From: Ashinkailepas kermadecensis
Lineage: Eukaryota > Arthropoda > Thecostraca > Neolepadidae
Direction of reading: 5' to 3'
Assembly: GCA_034440615.1 (NCBI GenBank)
Contig: JAOTOM010004609.1
Span: 248,001-312,000, forward strand
Length of the DNA: 64,000 bases
The notes beneath the pieces were generated by a model that saw nothing but the letters and a program-made list of their open reading frames with translations, was not told where the DNA came from and made no database searches. The translations under genes and the position numbers were made by a program. Of this stretch, positions 56,611-64,000 are shown piece after piece. The first letter of the stretch is position 1. Each line of letters begins with the position of its first letter.

Positions 56611-56868
56611 GTGCGCCCGTTACTGTTTCACGGACTGACGAGTGCGCTAGGGTGCCTCATAAGGGTGTCCAGTTTTTCCACATATCTCTCATGAAGCAAG
56701 CATTCAGATGAACGTCATACATGAAAAGCAAAAATAACCTCGTTTTGGATAAATTGTTAAAATGGTAAAGAGGAGAGTTAGGACTTACAAATGGCATGAT
56801 AATAAACACAGCTGGAGGTCTTTTTCCAATCCAGAGGGTCTGCATACTTATTTTTTAGACATATTTGA

Positions 56869-56990
56869 AGACTGAATAAGGAAAATGACAAATTAACATT
56901 AGCAGGGCATTGAACCATGGGGACCTGGGCTCAGACTCCCATCCCAACTCACCTGGGATCTCCAGCCATGGTTATACAAATAGATTAAAC
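56869..56990 (+). repeat. dispersed repeat, copy 2
   Basis: Counterpart of 45893-45990. The shared left block AGACTGAATAAGGAAAATGA and the right block CAGCCATGGT flank a variable middle. Confidence 0.65.
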
Positions 56991-57179
56991 AAATGGAATA
57001 AAGGTCATGAGAAAATCAAACAAGAAGCCGCAGCCATATAATCTAGAAGAGGTGATGAAAATAACACAATTTTCTTAGTAGAACAAGTGTATTCAAACTT
57101 AGACATCATAAAATAAAATACATCCTCAACACCAATGAATATGTGTATCCAGATAGGTGTCTGGCCAACCAAAAATCAA

Positions 57180-57242
57180 TTGGAAGTGCATCAAGTATGC
57201 TGACCAGTCTTGTGCACTTGATAGCAGTTGTTGCCACATGAC
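57180..57242. repeat. 63-bp dispersed segment, CpG-depleted copy
   Basis: Decayed counterpart of 56301-56363. It contains no CpG. The minus-strand reading stays open through the matched part. Confidence 0.88.
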
Positions 57243-57589
57243 AGACAGTTCAGCACATGAAATGTTGGAATATTTGGCTACCAAAAAAATAAGATAGTCT
57301 AAAAAATAATGTGCATTGACATCTACATACCTAATGTTGTCACTCCCAGCAGATGTCAAAGAACTGCTGAACCCATTACCTTCAGAAAATATGAGATAAC
57401 ATACCTGTGGAATTCATCCCTGGAGGTAGGTTGAGTTTCAGTAAAGTTGCTGGTAGATATTGCACAATGTACACACTTTTCCATAAAAGTTGTTGTTTAG
57501 CTGCAGCTTCACTTGCTCAGTGATCAACCTGGCAAAATACCATTGTGGTAAAATCAAAGCATCTACTTACAAACTATTTAGATGATGTA

Positions 57590-58150
57590 TGTAGGTACCT
57601 AGGTAGATATTTTGGTAAATTTGCACTTTAAGATAATTTTGGAATTCTTCAATTTTTCCATGCAATTTTGATGAATGTAGTTAACATGTGACCACACATT
57701 TCCTCTGCAAATGCATACTTTTCAGTCGGCAGGAGAAACAGCACCAAAAAAAGGCCTAGAGTTGGGTAATATAAAATGTTAGCATAATACAAAAAATGAC
57801 AAAATTAGCATGCAAAATAGTGTTCAAAAGAAAGAAACACAATGTAGCATAATCTAACATAATATAGCCTAATCTTCCAGGTATGAAAGCAAATTTTTCT
57901 TAAAAATGGAGGATTTTCTTTTCTCAAACATATTAAAATTGATAAACCTAACCAGCCTAGCCTAACCAAACATAGCCTACTCTTTTTAGAAGAAAACAAC
58001 AATCAATTAAAAAAGTATTTAACAAAGAGAATGATCTATTTTCAAACTTAAAAGAAAAGCCTGATTCAAAGACATTGAACCAAACCTAATGCCATTGCTT
58101 GCTTCATGGAGGTAAAATGTGTGTAAAACATGTATTTTGATAACCTAAAG
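57590..58150. repeat. AT-rich dispersed family, fullest copy
   Basis: Blocks in order: GTAGGTACCTAGGTAG; GGTAAATTTGCACTTTA; TTTCCTCTGCAAATGCATAC; CAGCACCAAAAAAAGGCC; GTTGGGTAATATA; AACATAATATAGCCTAATC; CCTAACCAAACATAGCCTA; CTTAAAAGAAAAGCC; and GCTTGCTTCATGGAGG. Parts of this chain recur at 59385-59545, 61350-61460, 62165-62605 and 63635-63810. No coding capacity seen. Termini are unknown, so the class is undetermined. Confidence 0.75.
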
Positions 58151-59384
58151 AGAAATAATACTAGTGTTTGATAGTTGGGTACATACCTAGGTAGGTAGGT
58201 ACATGTCTAGGCATCTAGTAGGTATCCAGATACATATCTACTTCAGGATATGCAGGATACATACAAGTACCTAGGCACCTATGCCACATAGTGCACTGTT
58301 CAGATTTGATAGATGGTCAGATAATTTTCAGACATGGTGAATGCTCAGCAAAGGATTACAAAATGAGGGCACAGTCGACAGTAAAGTACCTAGATCCTAC
58401 CTAGGTAGTACCTATCACTTCCCATATGTATGAGTATGGTAAGCTTTAACTAACTTCTACATTTCAAGCTTACTACTATGCTGGCAAGCTATGAAAAAAA
58501 CTACCTTACTTTCGGGCAAAATATCCTTGTGCTTCTTACTTACCTAATACGAGACCATCAGCAGCTCAGAGCACTGCGAAATGGACTACCTACACCAAGC
58601 CACACCAGCACAAGCTGCCCGAACACTACAGATGCTCTTGAAGCATCTGTAATTTCATACATGGCGCATTTGATACGATACATTGTTTTCTGTACCACAT
58701 ATCACGTGGTTCACTTATTGTCCACTATATCCATTACAATTTTTCCTAACAACTATCTTTGAATCACAACATTGTGCACATGATCTCTAAAGCCTATTAT
58801 ACATTCATAATTGTATCTTTATACTTTTATCATAAACAAAGATCCAACTTATACTTAAATAAATGATGGTTACTTACTTACACGGAGAGGGGTGCAGTCC
58901 AATTGTACTCAAATGCGCTATGATCGCCACAGTTCCCCGTGCTACCAAAAAACTAAGCATTTGCATTTGTTGTATTCAGTGGAAGGGATGTATGGGAAAT
59001 ATTTGCCAACTACCAGTACATTCGTCAAAATGTACGTCGAAAATTGGCCGAACTTGGCAGCGTGATGAGACCAATCTAGCGGCCTCATCTGGTGACGTCA
59101 TCCGGAGCAGTAGGCCGAGGTAAACAAATCGTTTGGTGCCTTACCTCCTATACACGGCCTTGTGTTCAGTCTCGGTGGTGTCCGACTTGCGGTGCCCGCA
59201 CGATATTGATTCAATCAGGTGCAATACTGAGTGATATTCTGAAGTTTTATTGGACAAAATTACTAGTGTAAGTTTTGCTACAGCTAAGAGTGGGGCGAAA
59301 TGCCCCTAGGTCAAGGTGGCTTCACTTCAGCTTTCACAGTTCAGTAATTAGGATCGTTGCATCCTGGCAATGGTTGTGGTTGTA
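58151..59384. other. AT-rich sequence with GTAGGTACCTA tracts
   Basis: CCTAGGTAGGTAGGTAC and similar self-complementary ACCTAGGT motifs cluster at 58180-58420. Frames of 86 and 94 codons (58863-59123 and 58478-58762, plus) lack known motifs. Confidence 0.45.
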
Positions 59385-59545
59385 GGTAGGTAGGTAACTA
59401 GGTAGGTAGGTATGTAGGTACCTATTATCCTAGTTATGTGGTAAATTTGCACTTTAGGGTAATTTTTGAATTCTTGGAATTGATTTTTTCAATGCAATGT
59501 TTATGAATGTCGTTAGCATGATTAAACCACTCATTTAGTTAGTTA
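59385..59545. repeat. AT-rich dispersed family, partial copy
   Basis: GTAGGTAGGTA tract, then GTGGTAAATTTGCACTTTA and GAATTCTTGGAATTG, collinear with 57585-57690. Confidence 0.75.
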
Positions 59546-59613
59546 CATGTTTGGGCTTTGGGGTGCTTCTGCTCAGAGTGGGAAACTTACCTTCCAGGTT
59601 GGGAGTCAGAGTG

Positions 59614-60286
59614 CACTGGCGGATCCAGGGAGGGGCCATTCTGGCCATGGCCCCCCAAAGCGCTTAAAATGGGGGGGCCATAGTGTCCTTTGGCCCCAGA
59701 AACCAACAGAAGTCAACTAAATTAAAATGCAGTAACCTTTGCCGATGTAAAAAAATAGCATCTGGATAAAAGAATCCAATTTTAAATGATTTTGTAAATT
59801 AAAAATAATTGTTTGGAAACCAGTATGGTAGCATAGTAGATTTGGACACATATTCGAGGGTTCCATGCTGCTCAAGTTCTGCTTACAGCAAGAGTTGACA
59901 AAATCGGATCTGCCAGTGTGTACTCATGCACGAACGTTAATGTGGTACAAGACGTTGAAAGTGAACATGAATGTTTTGGTAAACAAGAACAAAATTCTGG
60001 TAACATAGAAATGGTGGAGGTAGGCTGGGACCCTCACACAGGAAATTATGTTGTCAATTATTATTGTATTTTTATTTTTTTATTATTTTAAAAAATGGGC
60101 CCCTTGGCTAAATAGTGGTCTAAATCCAGTGCTTTTAACCAAAAATAATGGAAGAATGGCCACCCTCCAAATCCATTCAACCCCTCCCCTGATGCAATTC
60201 CTAGGTATGCCACTGGGGGAGGGGAGGGGGCTGACGCCGAAAACCGAAAGTTGGCCCCGCAAACCTGTGGGCTAGATCCGCCAGTG
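59614..60286. mobile_element. non-autonomous hAT-like transposon
   Basis: Inverted ends CACTGGCGGATCCAGG (59614) and CTAGATCCGCCAGTG (ending 60286). The 8-bp TSD is TCAGAGTG (59606-59613) and TTAGAGTG (60287-60294), with one C/T mismatch. The CA-TGGCGGATCCAG end and 8-bp TSD are hallmarks of the hAT superfamily. No transposase is present. An open frame without ATG (about 59868-60089, plus) has protein-like composition (NSGNIEMVEVGWDPHTGNYV) of unknown origin; it could be captured host sequence or a remnant. Confidence 0.88.
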
Positions 60287-60294
60287 TTAGAGTG

Positions 60295-61349
60295 CATACC
60301 AACTTCTTCCGGAATACATTTTAGTGGACATTATTTTTTTGTGCATGGAATCTGTTTGCCAGTAACCAACCTGAAAAACATGTACCTAATCAGTACCTAC
60401 ATAATAAGCATAAGTAATATGCATTTTCATTTTTGGTCAAATCAAATGTCAAAACATAGGAACAAAGAAGTGAACAATGGATTGCACTGCCCAGCAGTGA
60501 CTTGTAATAATCAGCACTGTTTTGTCTCTCATAGCTCACAGGAGCAATGTGCTTTCCTTTCACTGTTGGTCCAGTACAAGGCTAGCCATATGAAAAACAA
60601 GCAAAAATACTTCACACTTCACCCTCAGCTCAGAGCACGTACCTACCTATGTAGCCAATTTCCTATGTAATGTGAATGCAACTCAGCTACTGCACATGCC
60701 ACAGTTGGATGTGATTAAAGCAAAGGACCAGTCAAGGTCTTGTGTTTGCAGTATGACACTGTTAACCACATGTTCAAAGTTGCTAATGGTTATGATGTCA
60801 TATAAAAAGTACCTTGCATTTATTGGTTGACAGACAGATTTCAGAACAGAAAATGCTATCACAGCCAATTGTGATTGGTGGCCTCTGGGACTCTGGAGGA
60901 CATCTCTTAAAACTGTCAAATTTTCACACTATATGGGTGGCAAGTACACCGGTTTTCTGAGACGCAGCTCCCGGGTCGGGGAACATTGTACTCAGTGAGC
61001 ATGCTCACCATCTTGCAAGTGCTGTTGGCACATTGTTGTCGGCAATTCTGGTGGTTGAGATTGATGGAGTGTGTGAAGCTATGGCCTGGCTGCTGACTGA
61101 TGCAAAAAGTGGTTAGTTTGAGTGGTGACCGTAAGTGGCATAACCAACATTTTTTTGGGTGTCATTCTTTGTTTGTTTTTATTGATATCTATGTTCCCAC
61201 ATTTGTGTCGGAGTTCATGTGAAGCCCATCCTATCCAATATGAACTCAGAGTGCAAAAATGTTTTCAGAGATAAAATCTCTGAAGAAGTGCCTTAATTCA
61301 CACCCTGCTTCTGCTTGACTTCATCATTTATGTGACTAGGTATTCAGAC
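60295..61349. other. unassigned AT-rich sequence
   Basis: A 139-codon plus-strand frame (60251-60670) starts inside the hAT end and has no known motif. Nothing else recognised. Confidence 0.4.
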
Positions 61350-61460
61350 TCATTTTGATTTCCTCTGCAAATGCATGCTTTTAATTTGGCAGGCAAAATA
61401 GCACCAAAAAAAGAGGCATGCAGTTGGGTAATATAGCAAATTGGCTGGCTGTAACCAGCA
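61350..61460. repeat. AT-rich dispersed family, partial copy
   Basis: TTTCCTCTGCAAATGCATGC, AGCACCAAAAAAAGAGGC and CAGTTGGGTAATATAG follow the order seen at 57700-57770. Confidence 0.75.
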
Positions 61461-61529
61461 TACAAAATTTAGCATATGGTCACTACATGCTCTGTGTATA
61501 AACTGTATGCATTGTACCATACATATGGA

Positions 61530-61682
61530 AAAGGTGCCCATCCAGATAGTCTGAGTGCACCCCGACCCCTCAAATTTTCCCACCAATGGTACCCTACAGG
61601 TGCTTTTGTAGTGGCACACCTCCAAAGAAATTTCCCCCCCCCCAGAGAAATTCCCCATGACAATTCCCAGATCCACTCCTGA
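61530..61682 (-). mobile_element. possible one-ended hAT-like remnant
   Basis: Read on the minus strand the segment starts CAGGAGTGGATCTGGG, similar to the hAT end CAGTGGCGGATCCAGG with CpG-type loss, followed by a G-rich run. The matching far end was not found, so this is tentative. Confidence 0.35.
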
Positions 61683-61746
61683 TAGCTTGGCCATAATCAC
61701 TATTGGCTTGCTCTGTAGGTCAAGATGGACATTCATTGCATGGCTT

Positions 61747-61848
61747 GGGGACGAGTAGTCTAGGGGTAAGTTTCCTGTCTCACAATTGAAAGATTGTGGG
61801 TTTGAGTCTCACCTGTCGCTACTGTTCGCCTGTGGTCAATCAGTGTGA
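61747..61848 (+). mobile_element. tRNA-derived SINE, family I, truncated copy
   Basis: GGGGACGAGTAGTCTAGGGG head, B box decayed from GGTTCGAG to GGTTTGAG, body lost after about 61848. Relative to 56452-56610 it shows CpG-to-TpG changes at three sites (CCCG/CCTG, ATCG/ATTG, TTCG/TTTG). Confidence 0.88.
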
Positions 61849-62164
61849 GCAGTGATAAGTTATTCGCAAAATAGGGTGGAATATACCACTTAATGAACAC
61901 TGAGTCGACATATTCCCCAAAAGGAGTATCAACATTGTGATTCGTGGTGCATGTTCATGCATCATTCATTTCTCATTTCTAACTATACCTTTTACAAGTA
62001 TCATGCTCATGCACACCATAACGGATCCAGGATCATCATCACGAACATTGAGTAGCGTAATTCCAGGTGAAGAGATTTCCCATGATGTGCCATGTCATAC
62101 ATTTCCAGTGTATACCATGTGTGTTACCATCATGCCTACTGGAGAGATATGGTCATTGTGCACT
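61849..62164. other. unassigned AT-rich sequence
   Basis: Nothing recognised; a 77-codon plus-strand frame (61937-62170) has no known motif. Confidence 0.4.
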
Positions 62165-62605
62165 ACCTAGCAAATGATATTGAAAGGAAGGAAAAGGTAA
62201 CAACCTAACCCAATCTAGCCTAACAAAAATATTGAAAAAGGTCCTAACCTAATCTAGCCTAACATTCTATGTAAGAAAAAATTTGAAAAAGAAACATTTT
62301 CAAGCAATTTTCTTCCAAAATTTTAACATTAAAAAAGCTAACCTAACTTGACTTAGCATAACCTCTTCTTGAAGAAAAAAGGGATCACTGTTCCCTCAGT
62401 CAGTTAAGTATATTTCATCATTCATCGTCAGTGGAAGCACCCTTAAATTCAAATAACTAACTAATGAAGAAAACAAAATTTCCTTTAGGAAAAACTTTAT
62501 AGATGTAAAAAAAATTTGTAACTTGAAAGAAAAGCCTAGCAGAACCTAACGTGATCAAACCTAAGCCCATTGTTTGCTTCATGGGCATGAAATCGGTCAT
62601 AAGTT
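62165..62605. repeat. AT-rich dispersed family, partial copy
   Basis: TAACCTAACC-CTAGCCTAAC blocks, then CTTGAAAGAAAAGCCTAGC and CCCATTGTTTGCTTCATGGG, collinear with 57840-58120. Confidence 0.75.
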
Positions 62606-62944
62606 CATCAAGTGTTCAGATGTAAGAAGAGCCACAAGGGCCCATCCAGGTTAAGTCTGCAAATGAAAGATATCATAATCCTGAACAAAAAGATGTCCAC
62701 CACCCCAGCCAATCTCACATCCTAAATGTAAAAAAACATCCATCAACATCCCACACACCCATCAAGACCTTTCTACCTTACCTGCCCAGCCCTATTCACT
62801 AAATCCTGCATAACACACACAGATTGAGTGCCCTACCAATAATTTTCCAACTCTACCCATGGCTGCTTAAAGGGGCCTGTACTGTGCATACCTACTAGCA
62901 TAAATATCATCCACTCACCACTAATTAATACTAAAAAAATCAGA
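62606..62944. other. unassigned AT-rich sequence downstream of the LINE
   Basis: Adjacent to the 3' side of the minus-strand LINE fragment; may be its 3' UTR, but no polyadenylation or tail repeat is obvious. Confidence 0.35.
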
Positions 62945-63616
62945 TGTTCCTATCTAAAACATATGTTCATCCCATTTTTAAATACATCCAATGAGGGACT
63001 CTCCAAAACATCAGCTATCAGACTGTGACTGCTAGCCGACATAATGACTGAAGACCTGCTTTCTCTTCACTGTCCTACACCTTGGCTTGCTGAACCTGAA
63101 TTGATGACCCCTGTGTGACACTCTAAGTAGAAGGGCATCATTTAGATTGATATCTAACCTCACAACAATTTCATACATTTCAATTGTATCACCCCTTAAT
63201 CTCCTGTGCTTCAGTGAGTACATATCTAATGTCATAAGCCTTTCTCCATATTCTAAGTTATCTAGTCCACTGATGAGTCTAGTGGCTTTGTGCTGCACTC
63301 TTTCTAGCATATCCATATCTTTTTACAAGTAGGGGCTCTATGCATGTGCAGAATATTCCAATTGGGGTCACACATAGGCAGAGTACAGTTTTTTCATGAC
63401 TTGCTCTCATACCCCACACTCCTATTAATAATTCCCAGTATTCTGATTGCCTTGTTCCTATATGACCAATGCAGCCAATGCACCCCTAAACCCAAATAAT
63501 CAACCAACGAACCTGGTTGAGATACATTGCTTTCTCTTTTTTTAAAGTCATCTGAAACTAACACATGAAAGTCTCCTTCCTCTTCAATAATATCTGAAAG
63601 TCCCACCTCCAGAAAT
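62945..63616 (-). pseudogene. CR1-like LINE reverse transcriptase C-terminal remnant
   Basis: From 63616 down: DFHVLVSDDFKKRESNVSQP, then (after a foreign insertion) RNKAIRILGIINRSVGYESK, then a frame change and PQLEYSAHA, then DMDMLERVQHKATRLISGLD, YGERLMTLDMYSLKHRRLRG and, after another frameshift, DVLESPSLDVFKNGMNI. This order is the standard C-terminal region of CR1-clade reverse transcriptases. Stops include a TGA where the family has Arg before PQLEY, consistent with CGA decay. The catalytic core is missing. Not functional. Confidence 0.88.
63447..63510 (-). mobile_element. short retroposed tail element inside the LINE remnant
   Basis: On the minus strand GGTTGATTATTTGGGTTTAG followed by GGGTGCATTGGCTGCATTGG matches the tail module, with CpG loss (GGGCGCGCCG reads GGGTGCATTG). 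It separates two neighbouring conserved parts of the CR1-like reading frame, so it inserted after the LINE. Boundaries are approximate. Confidence 0.75.
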
Positions 63617-63634
63617 GAACAGCCTGAAAATTAT

Positions 63635-63810
63635 AATAAAAAACCTACTAGCCTAACATAACCTAGCCTAATCTGTTTTCCTTCTTTTAATTTCACAATT
63701 TTGTAAAATATTTTTGTCCCACTTCACAGAAAACCTAATCTAACCAAACCTAACCCCATTGTTTGCTTCATGGAGGCAAAATGTAAGTGAAATGTGTTGC
63801 ATGGATAATT
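63635..63810. repeat. AT-rich dispersed family, partial copy
   Basis: CTAGCCTAACATAACCTAGC and CCATTGTTTGCTTCATGGAG with GCAAAATGTAAGTGAAATGTG match the right part of 57590-58150. The last 190 bp of the window hold nothing recognised. Confidence 0.75.
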
Positions 63811-64000
63811 TAAAGTGCAATAACACAAGCTTTTGTCATTATCCCAAATATAAGTCTTCCTATATTGGTATTTCAAAACAAACATAAAAGGTAGTCATAG
63901 GCATGCCATAGGCTCAAGTTGAGTTTGAAGTACCTTAGAAGTATTTTAAGTAACATTAATTCCATGTCAAATTTTGACATGCTACTGGACTTGTTTTTTC

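Larger units (their letters stand above)
56640..57589. other. start of AT-rich, CpG-poor compartment
   Basis: From about 56640 composition turns AT-rich and CpG becomes scarce for the rest of the window. Apart from the two dispersed repeats listed separately, nothing is recognised. Short open frames only. Confidence 0.5.

Noticed and set aside
63255..63285. Hammerhead ribozyme core (CTGATGAG)
   Set aside because: The motif is present but no GAAA partner follows at the required spacing, and it lies in LINE coding sequence.

Overview
This window is eukaryotic, repeat-dominated intergenic DNA. It has no operon structure, no long unique open reading frame and no rRNA or CRISPR array, and I could not support any intact host protein-coding gene. 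A tract of (TTAGG)n-type repeats at 17131-17213 (TTAGG is the telomere motif of most arthropods), CTAACCTAACC-like motifs in the AT-rich part, tRNA-derived SINEs, CR1/jockey-like LINE fragments and hAT-like ends fit an arthropod, perhaps a crustacean. I cannot name the species.

The window has two compartments. Positions 1 to about 56640 are GC- and CpG-rich and hold about 25 unrelated minisatellite or satellite arrays, roughly 18 kb by my hand tally. The largest are a 71/75-bp array (641-3262), a 47-bp array (8655-9445), a 43-bp array (10165-11266), a 23-bp array with a 344-bp higher-order repeat (23258-24345), a 56-bp satellite of about 91 units (29271-34390), a second 47-bp array (35075-36178), a 30-bp array (50190-50870) and abutting 42- and 70-bp arrays (53296-54665). 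Positions 56640-64000 are AT-rich and CpG-poor, with GTAGGTACCTA tracts and an AT-rich dispersed family. The same repeat families occur on both sides, so this looks like one genome with a compartment boundary rather than two joined genomes.

The best-supported mobile elements are: a 1.9-kb foldback transposon (5717-7623) whose arms carry mirrored series of ~150-bp units and which is flanked by a 9-bp target-site duplication (TSD) with one mismatch; a second inverted-repeat element (16984-17735) with a perfect 8-bp TSD and a TTAGG/TTTGG core; a non-autonomous hAT element (59614-60286) with an 8-bp TSD; a MITE family with one copy in each orientation (14104-14370 and 44090-44341, the latter inside a pentamer array); an inverted-repeat element (24485-25337); several tRNA-derived SINEs, most with TSDs; and ~55-66-bp retroposed tails, two with their own TSDs, that resemble the SINE 3' ends. 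Two 5'-truncated LINE reverse-transcriptase pseudogenes lie at 38978-39749 (+) and 62945-63616 (-).

The most interesting points are the telomere-like core inside a foldback element, the mirrored foldback element, several SINE heads sharing a related 3' tail, and the CpG-to-TpG decay of repeat copies on the AT-rich side. Most long open frames are translations of tandem arrays and are not annotated as genes.
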